Below are positions 15,016-23,391 of a DNA stretch of 64,000 bases, in pieces. Source of the DNA: Glutamicibacter sp002979865 (GTDB lineage: Bacteria > Actinomycetota > Actinomycetes > Actinomycetales > Micrococcaceae); the NCBI RefSeq assembly GCF_050030965.1, contig NZ_CP188297.1:2356001-2420000 (forward strand), in the 5' to 3' direction. The first letter of the stretch is position 1. Each line of letters starts with the position of its first letter. The notes under the pieces were generated by a model that saw only the letters and a list, made by a program, of their open reading frames with translations, did no database searches and was not told where the DNA came from. The position numbers and the translations under genes were made by a program.

Positions 15016-16692
15016 CTACTTCTCCTGTGTGGCCATCGGGATGCGCACGCCGCGTTCAGCGGCAACTTCGGCGGCGCGTTCGTATCCGGCATCGACGTGG
15101 CGGATGACGCCCATGCCCGGGTCATTGGTCAGCAGCGCCTCCAGCTTCGCGGCGGCCATTTCGCTGCCGTCAGCCAAGGAGACCTGGCCGGCGTGGATGG
15201 AACGGCCCATGCCCACGCCACCGCCATGGTGGATCGAAACCCAGGTGGCACCCGAACTGGTTGCGGTCAAGGCGTTCAGCAGCGGCCAGTCGGCCACGGC
15301 ATCGGTGCCATCCTTCATGGCCTCGGTCTCGCGGTACGGCGAAGCTACCGAACCCGAATCCAGGTGATCGCGGCCGATCACGATAGGTGCAGAGACCTTG
15401 CCTTCGGCGACCAGCTGGTTGAACAGCAAGCCGGCCTTGTGGCGCTCGCCGTAGCCCAGCCAGCAGATGCGCGCAGGCAGGCCCTCGAACTCCACGTGCT
15501 TCTGTGCGGCATCCAGCCAGCGGTGCAGGTGCTCGTTTTCCGGGAACAGGTCCTTCAGCGCCTGGTCGGTGACCTTGATGTCTTCGGGATCCCCGGACAG
15601 CGCTACCCAGCGGAACGGGCCCAGGCCTTCGCAGAACAGCGGACGGATGTAGGCCGGGACAAAGCCGGGGAATTCGAAGGCGCGGGTGAAACCGCCCTTG
15701 CGTGCCTCGTCGCGGATCGAGTTGCCGTAGTCGAAGACCTCCGCGCCGGCGTCCTGGAATCCCACCATCGCCTCGACCTGCGCGGCCATGGCGGCCTGGG
15801 CTTTCTTGGTGAAGCCGGCCGGATCGGCTTCGGCTTCGGCGTGCCACTGGTCCATGGTGTATTCCACCGGCAGGTAGCTGAGCGGATCGTGGGCACTGGT
15901 CTGGTCGGTGACGATCTCGAAGGAGAATTCTCCAGCTACGTGGCGCTTGAGCAGCGCCGGGAAGACCTCGGCGGCATTGCCGACGTAGCCCACCGACAGC
16001 GGGCGGCCCTCGGACTTCGCGGCCAGGACTTTGCCCAGCGCCTTGTCCAGATCCAGCTCGACCTCATCGAGGTAGCGCTTGGAGGCACGGCGGCGCAGTC
16101 GGGTTTCATCCACGTCAACGATCAGCACGGCACCGCCGTTGAGGGTCACGGCCAGCGGCTGGGCGCCGCCCATGCCGCCGCAGCCGCCGGTCAAGGTCAG
16201 GGTTCCGGCCAGCGAGCCCTTGAAGCGCTTCTCGGCGATCGCGGCGAAGGTTTCGTAGGTGCCCTGCAAGATGCCCTGGGTGCCGATGTAGATCCACGAA
16301 CCGGCGGTCATCTGGCCGTACATCATCAGGCCTTCGGCTTCGAGCTTGCGGAAGTGCTCCCAGTTGGCCCAGTCGCCAACGAGGTTGGAGTTGGCAATCA
16401 GCACCCGTGGTGCCCACTTGTTGGTCTTGAAGACGCCGACCGGCTTGCCGGACTGCACCAGCAGCGTCTCGTTCTCTTCCAGGTCCTTGAGCGTCTGGAC
16501 GATCGCATCGAATGCCTCCCATGAGCGGGCTGCCTTGCCGGTGCCGCCGTAGACCACGAGATCCTCGGGGCGTTCGGCAACTTCCGGATCCAAGTTGTTC
16601 ATCAGCATGCGCAATGGGGCTTCGGTGGCCCAGGACTTGGCGGTCAGTTCGGTACCGCGCGGGGCGCGGACAACACGTGATTCGTGGCTCAT
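15016..16692 (-). CDS. hutU: Urocanate hydratase
   Basis: This 558-residue enzyme turns urocanate into imidazolonepropionate using tightly bound NAD+, the second step of histidine breakdown. Hallmarks include VYGGTGKAARSWEAF, MTAGSWIYIGTQGILQGTYETF, the glycine-rich TLTGGCGGMGGAQPLAV and the conserved late GLPARICWLGYGERHKAG. The length is normal. The ATG has AAGGAA upstream, and a HutR-like motif lies 87 bases before it, matching the spacing at hutH. hutH is downstream on the same strand but separated by three unrelated genes and two terminators, so the two are transcribed separately. Confidence 0.97.
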   Translation of the reverse strand: MSHESRVVRAPRGTELTAKSWATEAPLRMLMNNLDPEVAERPEDLVVYGGTGKAARSWEAFDAIVQTLKDLEENETLLVQSGKPVGVFKTNKWAPRVLIANSNLVGDWANWEHFRKLEAEGLMMYGQMTAGSWIYIGTQGILQGTYETFAAIAEKRFKGSLAGTLTLTGGCGGMGGAQPLAVTLNGGAVLIVDVDETRLRRRASKRYLDEVELDLDKALGKVLAAKSEGRPLSVGYVGNAAEVFPALLKRHVAGEFSFEIVTDQTSAHDPLSYLPVEYTMDQWHAEAEADPAGFTKKAQAAMAAQVEAMVGFQDAGAEVFDYGNSIRDEARKGGFTRAFEFPGFVPAYIRPLFCEGLGPFRWVALSGDPEDIKVTDQALKDLFPENEHLHRWLDAAQKHVEFEGLPARICWLGYGERHKAGLLFNQLVAEGKVSAPIVIGRDHLDSGSVASPYRETEAMKDGTDAVADWPLLNALTATSSGATWVSIHHGGGVGMGRSIHAGQVSLADGSEMAAAKLEALLTNDPGMGVIRHVDAGYERAAEVAAERGVRIPMATQEK

Positions 16693-16778
16693 GGCAATTC
16701 CTTACGATGTAACGTAGCTAACTGATTCCATCATTGGCTATCGGCCATGGCTTGGGTACCGGGGAATAGGCAGAGCTG

Positions 16779-16792
16779 TCCGGTATTTCAGA
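16779..16792. promoter_or_regulatory. HutR-like operator upstream of hutU
   Basis: The site reads TCCGGTATTTCAGA, sharing TCCG, AT and TCAGA in register with the site before hutH. It lies about 87 bases upstream of the hutU ATG. A common histidine-responsive regulator, probably an IclR-type HutR encoded elsewhere, is inferred. Confidence 0.5.
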
Positions 16793-16822
16793 ATCAGAGG
16801 AATTTCCGGTTGCCTCCAGCTC

Positions 16823-18037
16823 CTAGGTGGCGGGGATCAGCGCCAGCGCGCTGCGTTCGATGGCCTGCGGGCTCAGGGCCTGGCTGATGGCGATCATGCT
16901 GGCACCGCGCAGGGCTCCAACTTCCCAGCTGCGCGAGGTGCGGATCTGCAGGTGCTGGGTGGACAGCGGCGCTCCGCGCTGGTAGACCACCTCGCGGATG
17001 CCTGCCAGCAGGTGCTCTCCGGCGGCGGAGATGCGTCCGCCGACCACGATCAGCGACGGGTTCAGCAAGCTCACGCTGGCAGCCAAAACCTCGCCCAAGT
17101 CGCGGCCGGCTTGGCGCACTGCATGGATCGCTTGGATGTTCCCCGAGTTCACCAGGGCGACCACATCGGTGTTGCTGTGCGCTTCGATGCCCTGCGCCCG
17201 CAATGCGGTGGCAATTTTGGGTCCGGCGGCTACGGCTTCCAGGCAGCCTTCATTGCCGCAATGGCAGTAGATGCCATCGCCGCGGCGGATGCGCACGTGC
17301 CCGATATCGCCGGCTGTGCCCTGCGCTCCGCGTTGCAGCAGTCCTCCGGAAATGATGCCCGAGCCGATGCCGGTGGCCAGCTTGACGAAAATGAAGTCCT
17401 CGCTGCCGGTCTCCAGCTGGTCCTTCTCGCCAATGGCCATGAGGTTGACGTCATTGTCCACGACTACCAAGGCGTCCAGCTGCTGCTGGAACCAAGCGGG
17501 GATGTCGAAGTCGTCCCATCCGGGCATGATGGGCGGATTGGCGGGACGGCCGGTCTCGAAATTCACCGGCCCTGGCACTCCCATGCCTATGGCAATGACA
17601 TCGTCACGGGTGCGGCCCAGCGAATCGAGCAAGCCATCGGCCAGATCCATCGCGGTCTGCAAGATCGCCACCGGGCCGTCGGCGAAGGAAATGGGAGCCT
17701 GGGATTGCACTAGGGGAGTGGGGGCCAGATCGGTCAGGGCAACGCGCAGGTGGCTGGCTCCCAGATCGACGGCCAGCACCAGGCGGGCATCGGGGAGCAG
17801 GGCAAGCCGCTGGGGAGGGCGGCCTCCGGTGGACGCGCCATCCGCGATGGTGCCAACCAGGCCCAGCTGGATGAGCACGTCGAGGCGCTCTTGCAGGGTG
17901 GAGCGAGCCATGCCGGTCAGGGCGGCAAGGTCCGTGCGGCTGTGCGCGGCACCGTCCATGAACAGTTGCAAGACGTCGCCTGCCCCACTGGCGCCGCGGG
18001 CGAATTGCATGCTTTGGGGGCTCGAAGGATTGGCCAT
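16823..18037 (-). CDS. ROK-family transcriptional regulator
   Basis: This protein of about 404 residues has an N-terminal winged HTH (SRTDLAALTGMARSTLQERLDVLIQLGLV) followed by a wing GGRPPQRL. The ROK domain shows DLGASHLRVALTD, GVPGPVNFETG, DNDVNLMAIGE and the intact zinc motif CHCGNEGCLE. It is a NagC/XylR-type sugar-responsive repressor. It is divergent from the sugar operon starting at 18196 and is probably its local regulator. The ATG at 18037 is preferred to a TTG seven codons upstream; no clear ribosome-binding site precedes either, so translation may be leaderless. Confidence 0.92.
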   Translation of the reverse strand: MANPSSPQSMQFARGASGAGDVLQLFMDGAAHSRTDLAALTGMARSTLQERLDVLIQLGLVGTIADGASTGGRPPQRLALLPDARLVLAVDLGASHLRVALTDLAPTPLVQSQAPISFADGPVAILQTAMDLADGLLDSLGRTRDDVIAIGMGVPGPVNFETGRPANPPIMPGWDDFDIPAWFQQQLDALVVVDNDVNLMAIGEKDQLETGSEDFIFVKLATGIGSGIISGGLLQRGAQGTAGDIGHVRIRRGDGIYCHCGNEGCLEAVAAGPKIATALRAQGIEAHSNTDVVALVNSGNIQAIHAVRQAGRDLGEVLAASVSLLNPSLIVVGGRISAAGEHLLAGIREVVYQRGAPLSTQHLQIRTSRSWEVGALRGASMIAISQALSPQAIERSALALIPAT

Positions 18038-18088
18038 GAACCCAGTAAAACACAGCAATGGACGCGAAGCCGAAACACTTTATGAGAA

Positions 18089-18133
18089 TGTCGACATACT
18101 TCTATTGACTATCGACAAAAGTAAAACTAGTCT
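18089..18133 (+). promoter_or_regulatory. Sugar-operon promoter with candidate ROK operators
   Basis: TTGACT (18105-18110), a 17-base spacer and TAGTCT (18128-18133) form a good promoter for the gene at 18196. Two related 8-mers, TGTCGACA (18089-18096) and TATCGACA (18110-18117), lie exactly 21 bases apart, two helical turns, with the second touching the -35. They are candidate sites for the divergently encoded ROK regulator. Confidence 0.6.
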
Positions 18134-18195
18134 CAAGGTGTGATGCAAGTCATGAGCATCTGGATCGCACCCACCACTTCTTTCAGGAGACGCCT

Positions 18196-18936
18196 TTGCC
18201 TGCCCACGACCTATCAATCCAGCTGTACACGCTGCGCGAGCACATCGCAGAGAACCTGGCCGCGACGCTCGAACGCGTAGCTGGCATCGGCTACACGCAA
18301 GTCGAGCCGTACAACTTCGTGGCCCGCGCTGACGAGTATGCACAGGCGCTGGCCGAGAACGAACTCAGCGCGCCAACGGCGCACGCACCGCTGCTCTCCT
18401 CGGACTACGACGAGGTCTTCGCCGCGGCCGGCAAACTCGGCATCAGCACCGTCATCGATCCGTTCATCCCGGCGGAGCAGTGGCAGGATGCCGAGTCCAT
18501 CGGTGCCATCGCGCAGAAGCTCAACGCCGCCTCCCGGCGCGGGGCCGAATACGGCATCAAGGTCGGCTACCACAACCACGACTGGGAGATCTCCAGCAAG
18601 ATCAATTCCAAGACGGCCCTGGAATACCTGGCTAGCTTGCTGGACCCGGAAGTCGTCCTGGAAGTGGACACCTACTGGGTTGCCGTGGGCGGCGCCGATG
18701 TGCTCCAGCTGCTTGAAGCGCTGGCACCCCGCGTCGTAGCCCTGCACATCAAGGACGGGCCGAAGTCCAAGAACCACAAGGAACAGGTTCCAGTGGGCAG
18801 CGGATCCATGCCGATCGACCAGATCATCGACGCCACCAACGGGATGCTGCATGTAGTGGAACTCGATGACTTCGCAGGCGACATCTTCCAGGCCGTGTCC
18901 GAAAGCCGCGCCTACCTCGTAGCAGAAAAGAACTAG
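18196..18936 (+). CDS. Sugar phosphate isomerase/epimerase (TIM barrel)
   Basis: This 246-residue xylose-isomerase-like TIM-barrel protein belongs to AP_endonuc_2. Metal-site motifs are visible: QLYTLREHI at the start, VGYHNHDWE, VLEVDTYWVAVGGAD and ALHIKDGP, followed by VGSGSMPI. Such enzymes act as sugar epimerases, inosose dehydratases or 3-keto-glycoside lyases. Translation starts at TTG behind CAGGAGA. It is the first gene of a five-enzyme-and-transporter operon and lies six bases before a Gfo/Idh/MocA dehydrogenase, suggesting that the two act in sequence. The exact substrate is not evident. Confidence 0.88.
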   Translation: MPAHDLSIQLYTLREHIAENLAATLERVAGIGYTQVEPYNFVARADEYAQALAENELSAPTAHAPLLSSDYDEVFAAAGKLGISTVIDPFIPAEQWQDAESIGAIAQKLNAASRRGAEYGIKVGYHNHDWEISSKINSKTALEYLASLLDPEVVLEVDTYWVAVGGADVLQLLEALAPRVVALHIKDGPKSKNHKEQVPVGSGSMPIDQIIDATNGMLHVVELDDFAGDIFQAVSESRAYLVAEKN

Positions 18937-18941
18937 GGACT

Positions 18942-20054
18942 ATGGAATTTCAGAATCAGCCCATGGGCGTGGGCATTGTCGGAGCCGGCACCATCAGCGA
19001 CCAGTACCTGGAGAACCTCACCGCATTCCCGGACCTCGCCGTGCGGTTCATCGCCGACCTGGATACCGAGCGCGCAGCAAGCCAAGCGCGCAAATGGTCC
19101 GTGGGAGCCTCGGGAACCTATGCTGAATTGCTGGCCCGCGAAGACATCCAGATCGTCGTGAACCTGACGATCCCGGCAGTGCATGTCGAGGTAGCCCTGC
19201 AGGCGGTGGCCGCCGGCAAGCACGTCTGGGGCGAGAAGCCCTACGCGCTGGACCGCGAATCCGGACGGCAGCTGGTCGAAGCCGCCAAGGCAGCAGGAGT
19301 CCGCGTCGCCGTGGCCCCGGATACCATCCTGGGTGCGGGCCTGCAGACCGGCCTGCGGCAGATTGAAGCAGGCGCCATCGGCACCCCGCTTTCGGGCCTG
19401 GCCATCTTCCAGGGCCCCGGCCCGGAATCCTGGCACCACAGCCCGGAATTCCTCTTCGCCCACGGCGCAGGACCGCTCTTCGACCTCGGGCCCTACTACC
19501 TGACCACCCTGGTGCGGGTCTTCGGCCCGGTAGCCAAGGTTGCCGCCCTGGGTTCGCAGGCCCGCGCGCAGCGGGTCATCGGTGCAGGCCCCAAGGCCGG
19601 AACCAGCTTCCCGGTCGAGGTCCCAACCCACGTCGGAGCGCTGCTCTCCTTCGAATCCGGGGCCAGTGCGCAGTGCATCTTCAGCTTCGACTCCAAGCTC
19701 AAGCGTGCAGGGTTCGTGGAGATCTCCGGAACGGAAGGCACCGCGCAGCTGCCGGATCCGAACGAATTCACCGGAGACACCATCCTGCACCTGGAGGACC
19801 AGGAGTCGAGCGTTGTCACCGCCCAAGGATCCACCTACGGGCGCGGCACCGGCGTTGCCGAACTCGCCCAAGCCATCCGCGAGGGACGCAAGGAACGCGT
19901 GCCCGGCGAACTGGCGTTCCACGTCCTGGACATCATGGTCTGCGCCGCGGAAGCAATGGAATCGGGAGCATTCATCGACGTGGCCTCGACGGTCGAGCCC
20001 ATCGCGCTGCTGGACCCGGCCTGGGATCCTTCGGCTCCCGGCATCCTTGCCTGA
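18942..20054 (+). CDS. Gfo/Idh/MocA-family oxidoreductase
   Basis: This 370-residue NAD(P)-dependent dehydrogenase has an N-terminal Rossmann fold (VGIVGAGTISDQYLENL) and the EKPYALD motif, whose Lys is catalytic in the family. The C-terminal GFO_IDH_MocA_C-type domain contains FDLGPYYLTTLVRVFGPV. It probably oxidises a hydroxyl of a sugar or glycoside. The ATG overlaps no other gene and follows the isomerase closely. A second member of the same family lies later in this operon, so two oxidations or two substrates are likely. Confidence 0.9.
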   Translation: MEFQNQPMGVGIVGAGTISDQYLENLTAFPDLAVRFIADLDTERAASQARKWSVGASGTYAELLAREDIQIVVNLTIPAVHVEVALQAVAAGKHVWGEKPYALDRESGRQLVEAAKAAGVRVAVAPDTILGAGLQTGLRQIEAGAIGTPLSGLAIFQGPGPESWHHSPEFLFAHGAGPLFDLGPYYLTTLVRVFGPVAKVAALGSQARAQRVIGAGPKAGTSFPVEVPTHVGALLSFESGASAQCIFSFDSKLKRAGFVEISGTEGTAQLPDPNEFTGDTILHLEDQESSVVTAQGSTYGRGTGVAELAQAIREGRKERVPGELAFHVLDIMVCAAEAMESGAFIDVASTVEPIALLDPAWDPSAPGILA

Positions 20055-20100
20055 AGCACCACCCCTTGACAGCATCACCCGCACCTGAAAAGGAATAAAC

Positions 20101-21453
20101 ATGTCTGCACCACATTTCAAGAGCAAGCTGGGGCGCTTCACGGCGATTACCTCCATCGCAGCGTTGTCGCTCAGCGGCCTGGCCGCCTGTTCCGGCTCGG
20201 CTTCCGGCTCCGGCTCGGAAGAAGCCGGCGGGACCATCACCTACTGGGCTTCGAACCAGGGCAGCTCGGTCACCCAGGACGAGGAGATCCTGGGCGAATC
20301 CATCAAGCGGTTCACCGAGGAAACCGGCATCGAGGTCGAGCTGGAAGTCGTTCCCTGGGCCGACCTGTACAACCGCATCCTCACCGCCGTCTCCAGCGGC
20401 GAAGGGCCGGACGTGCTGAACATCGGCAACACCTGGGCCACCACCTTGCAGGCCAGCGGCGCCTTCGTCCCCTTTGAAGGCGAGGCGCTGGAGGCCATAG
20501 GCGGAGCCGAGAAGTTCGTGCCGGCAGCCCTGGCCACCGGCGGCGCCGAGGGCCAGGCCCCAACCTCGCTGCCGTTGTATTCCATGGCCTACGGCCTGTA
20601 CTACAACACCAAGATGTTCGAGGAAGCCGGCATCAAGCAGGCTCCGAAGACGTGGGATGAATTCTTGGCCACCGCCAAGAAGCTGACCAAGGATACCGAC
20701 GACGACGGCAAGGTCGACCAGTACGGCTTCACCTTGGCCGGACAGCGTACCGCCAATAATGCCCACTCCGCATTCATCCTGGGCATGCAGAACGGCGGCG
20801 AGCTGTACACCACGGACGGCAAGCCGGACTTCACCAATGATGGCGTCGTCAGCGGCGTCAACGACTGGATCCAGCTGATGGGCGAGGACGGCGTGGTCTC
20901 CAAGTCCAACGCCGAGATCAATGACGGTTCGGTGCTGCCAGGGGAAATCATGGACGGCAACGCCGCCATGTTCTTCGACCAGGCCCCGGGCAAGTCCTTC
21001 AATGCCGCTGGCTTCGAGGACTACGCCATGGCGCCCATCCCGCTGAAGAACGCCGATGCCACCGGGCTGGAAGCCACCCAGTCGCTGGTTGCCGGCATCA
21101 ACGTGAGCGTCTTCGAGAACTCGGATAACAAGGATGCCGCCCTTGAATTCGTGAACCACCTGCTCAGCGTCGATGAGCAGAAGAAGCTGAACGCCAAGTA
21201 CACCTCGCTGCCATCGGTCACCGAAGCTTTCGACGACCCGGCCTTCGACACCCCCGAGCAGCAGGCCAAGAAGGAGATCCTGGCCAATAACGCTGCCCCG
21301 ATGCCGCTGTTCCCCACCGAAGGGCAGATGGAATCCCTCGTAGGCGAGGCCATCGCCAAGCAATTCGCCAGGATTGCCCAGGGCGAAAAAATCACCGAGG
21401 CCGATGTCCGCAAGGCATTGGAAGACGCGCAGAAGCAGATGCCGGCTAGCTAG
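20101..21453 (+). CDS. ABC sugar transporter substrate-binding lipoprotein
   Basis: This 450-residue extracellular solute-binding protein of family 1 (MalE-like) has a lipoprotein signal; Cys30 lies in LAAC. A Ser/Gly linker follows, then GGTITYWASNQGSSVTQDEE and the family motif VPWADLYNRILTAVSSGEGPDVLNIGNTW. Later it has the LPLYSMAYGLYYNTKMFEEAGI signature of sugar binders. It is anchored outside the membrane and feeds the two permeases downstream. No ATPase is encoded in this operon. Confidence 0.93.
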   Translation: MSAPHFKSKLGRFTAITSIAALSLSGLAACSGSASGSGSEEAGGTITYWASNQGSSVTQDEEILGESIKRFTEETGIEVELEVVPWADLYNRILTAVSSGEGPDVLNIGNTWATTLQASGAFVPFEGEALEAIGGAEKFVPAALATGGAEGQAPTSLPLYSMAYGLYYNTKMFEEAGIKQAPKTWDEFLATAKKLTKDTDDDGKVDQYGFTLAGQRTANNAHSAFILGMQNGGELYTTDGKPDFTNDGVVSGVNDWIQLMGEDGVVSKSNAEINDGSVLPGEIMDGNAAMFFDQAPGKSFNAAGFEDYAMAPIPLKNADATGLEATQSLVAGINVSVFENSDNKDAALEFVNHLLSVDEQKKLNAKYTSLPSVTEAFDDPAFDTPEQQAKKEILANNAAPMPLFPTEGQMESLVGEAIAKQFARIAQGEKITEADVRKALEDAQKQMPAS

Positions 21454-21466
21454 CGGCCCGACACGT

Positions 21467-21515
21467 TGCACTGGCCGCGGGAGCGGACCTCCTTGCGCCC
21501 CCGCGGCCAGTTGCA
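21467..21515 (+). terminator. Intercistronic stem-loop between binding protein and permease genes
   Basis: A long GC-rich stem (CTGGCCGCGGG with CCCGCGGCCAG, extended by TGCA pairing) lies in the 95-base gap between the binding-protein and first permease genes. There is no clean T-run. Such hairpins often stabilise the binding-protein message or reduce downstream expression, giving more binding protein than permease. Confidence 0.6.
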
Positions 21516-21548
21516 GCACCCAAATTCGTTTTCATGAAAGGAGACCGA

Positions 21549-22541
21549 ATGTCGGCGCCAGCCCAGACACCGCCTCGAATCAGCGAACCGCTCAAGCCCC
21601 GCGACGCTTCAAGGGCGATCAAGCGCAGTTCAATCAAGCGCGACCGGTTCTTCCCCTATGCGCTCTCAGCGCCCGCAGCATTCCTGGAACTGCTGATCCA
21701 CATCATCCCGATGCTGCTCGGCGTATGGATCGCCTTCCTCTCGTTGACCCAGTTCTCCATTGCCAACTGGGTCAAGGCCCCGTTCGTGGGACTGCAGAAC
21801 TTCACCACCGCGCTGGACCCCAACGGTCCGATCGGTTCCCAATTCTTCGACGCCCTCGGGCGCACCTTCCTGTTCACCTTCCTGGTAGTGGCAATCGCCT
21901 GGAGCCTTGGCATCTTCGCCGCGGTCTTGCTGGCATCCAAATTCCGCAGCAACGGATTCTTCCGCACCCTGTTCCTGGTGCCCTACGCACTGCCAAGCTA
22001 CGTCACCACCATCGCCTGGGCGTTCATGTTCAACCAGCGCGATGGCATGGTCAACCGCTTCCTGGTCGAAGACCTCGGGATCCTGGAGGAAGGGCCGTTC
22101 TGGCTATTGGGCGGGAATTCCTTCTTTGTCATGGTGGTTGTCGCCGTCTGGCAATTCTGGCCTTTCGCTTTCCTGATGCTGCTGGCCGCCCTGCAATCCA
22201 TCCCGAACGAAGTCTATGAAGCCGCTTCCCTGGATGGAGCCAGCCTGTGGAAGCAGTTCACCAGGATCACCCTGCCAATGATCAAGCACGCCAACGTGGT
22301 GCTGCTTTTGATGCTGGGACTGTGGGTGTTCAACCAGTTCGACATCCCCTACCTGCTCTTCGGCCCGGTGTCCCCGGAAGAAGCAACCCTGATTTCCCCG
22401 TTGATCTACCAGCAGTCCTTCAACAACTGGAACTTCGGCGTGGGTGGCGCCTTGAGCGTCGTCCTGCTGATTGCCCTGCTGATCGTCTCAGCGTTCTACA
22501 TCCGACTTGTCATGCCGAAGGGAAAGAGCATCGATGATTGA
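21549..22541 (+). CDS. ABC sugar transporter permease (MalF type)
   Basis: This 330-residue permease has a basic N-terminal tail and six predicted membrane segments, starting in FFPYALSAPAAFLELLIHIIPMLLG. The EAA loop reads EVYEAASLDGASLWKQFTRITLPMI, the site that contacts the ATPase. The ATG at 21549 has AAGGAG just upstream; an in-frame ATG five codons earlier overlaps that site. Its stop lies inside the next permease gene (8-base overlap). It pairs with that protein to import the operon's sugar. Confidence 0.93.
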   Translation: MSAPAQTPPRISEPLKPRDASRAIKRSSIKRDRFFPYALSAPAAFLELLIHIIPMLLGVWIAFLSLTQFSIANWVKAPFVGLQNFTTALDPNGPIGSQFFDALGRTFLFTFLVVAIAWSLGIFAAVLLASKFRSNGFFRTLFLVPYALPSYVTTIAWAFMFNQRDGMVNRFLVEDLGILEEGPFWLLGGNSFFVMVVVAVWQFWPFAFLMLLAALQSIPNEVYEAASLDGASLWKQFTRITLPMIKHANVVLLLMLGLWVFNQFDIPYLLFGPVSPEEATLISPLIYQQSFNNWNFGVGGALSVVLLIALLIVSAFYIRLVMPKGKSIDD

Positions 22542-23373
22542 GACCCGCGGCTTCCGCATCCTGCGAGTTTTCGGACTAGCCTTCATCACCCTGATCATCG
22601 TGCTGCCGCTCTACGTGGTGCTCACGACCTCCATCAAGCCCCTCAAGGATGTGCGCGGCGCCTTCGAATGGATTCCCTCGGAAATCACGCTGGCCCCGTA
22701 CCTGGATATCTGGACCACGGTGCCGCTGGGCAAGTACTTCGCCAACTCGTTGATCGTGACCATCAGCGCCACCATCCTCTCGGTTTCCATCGCGATCCTG
22801 GCCGCCTATGCGCTCTCGCGCTTCGACTTCCGCGGGGCACGGTCCTTCCGGCTGATCGTGCTCTCCACCCAGATGTTCCCCGGCATCCTGTTCCTGCTGC
22901 CGCTCTTCTTGATCTTCACCCAGCTGGAGCGTGCCGTGGGACTGCAGCTGAACGGAACCTACCTGGGGCTGATCGTCACCTACATGACGTTCTCCCTGCC
23001 ATTCTCCATCTGGATGCTCACCGGCTTCTTTGCCGCCATGCCCAAGGAACTGGAAGAGGCGGCCATGGTCGATGGACTTGGCCGGCTCGGCGCACTGCTC
23101 AAGGTGGTCTTGCCGGTAGCACGCCCGGGGATCATCGCGGTGTCGGTCTACTGTTTCATCACTTCCTGGAGCGAAGTGCTCTTCGCCAGTGTGCTCACCA
23201 ATTCGGACACCAGGACGCTGTCCATCGGCTTGCAGGCCTACGCTTCGCAGACCGATGTGTACTGGAACCAGATGATGGCCGCCTCGGTGGTGGTATCGAT
23301 TCCGGTGCTGGTCGGTTTCCTCTTCGCGCAACGGCACCTGGTCGCAGGCTTGTCCTCCGGCGCGGTCAAGTAA
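22534..23373 (+). CDS. ABC sugar transporter permease (MalG type)
   Basis: This 279-residue partner permease begins MIETRGFRILRVFGLAFI and has six predicted membrane segments. Its EAA loop is EEAAMVDGLGRLGALLKVVLPVARPGI. The start overlaps the stop of the preceding permease, so translation is coupled. Because no ATP-binding gene is present, the complex must borrow an ATPase encoded elsewhere, as with the shared MsiK/UgpC-type proteins of actinobacteria. Confidence 0.93.
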   Translation: MIETRGFRILRVFGLAFITLIIVLPLYVVLTTSIKPLKDVRGAFEWIPSEITLAPYLDIWTTVPLGKYFANSLIVTISATILSVSIAILAAYALSRFDFRGARSFRLIVLSTQMFPGILFLLPLFLIFTQLERAVGLQLNGTYLGLIVTYMTFSLPFSIWMLTGFFAAMPKELEEAAMVDGLGRLGALLKVVLPVARPGIIAVSVYCFITSWSEVLFASVLTNSDTRTLSIGLQAYASQTDVYWNQMMAASVVVSIPVLVGFLFAQRHLVAGLSSGAVK

Positions 23374-23391
23374 GAAAAGACAAGGAATTAC

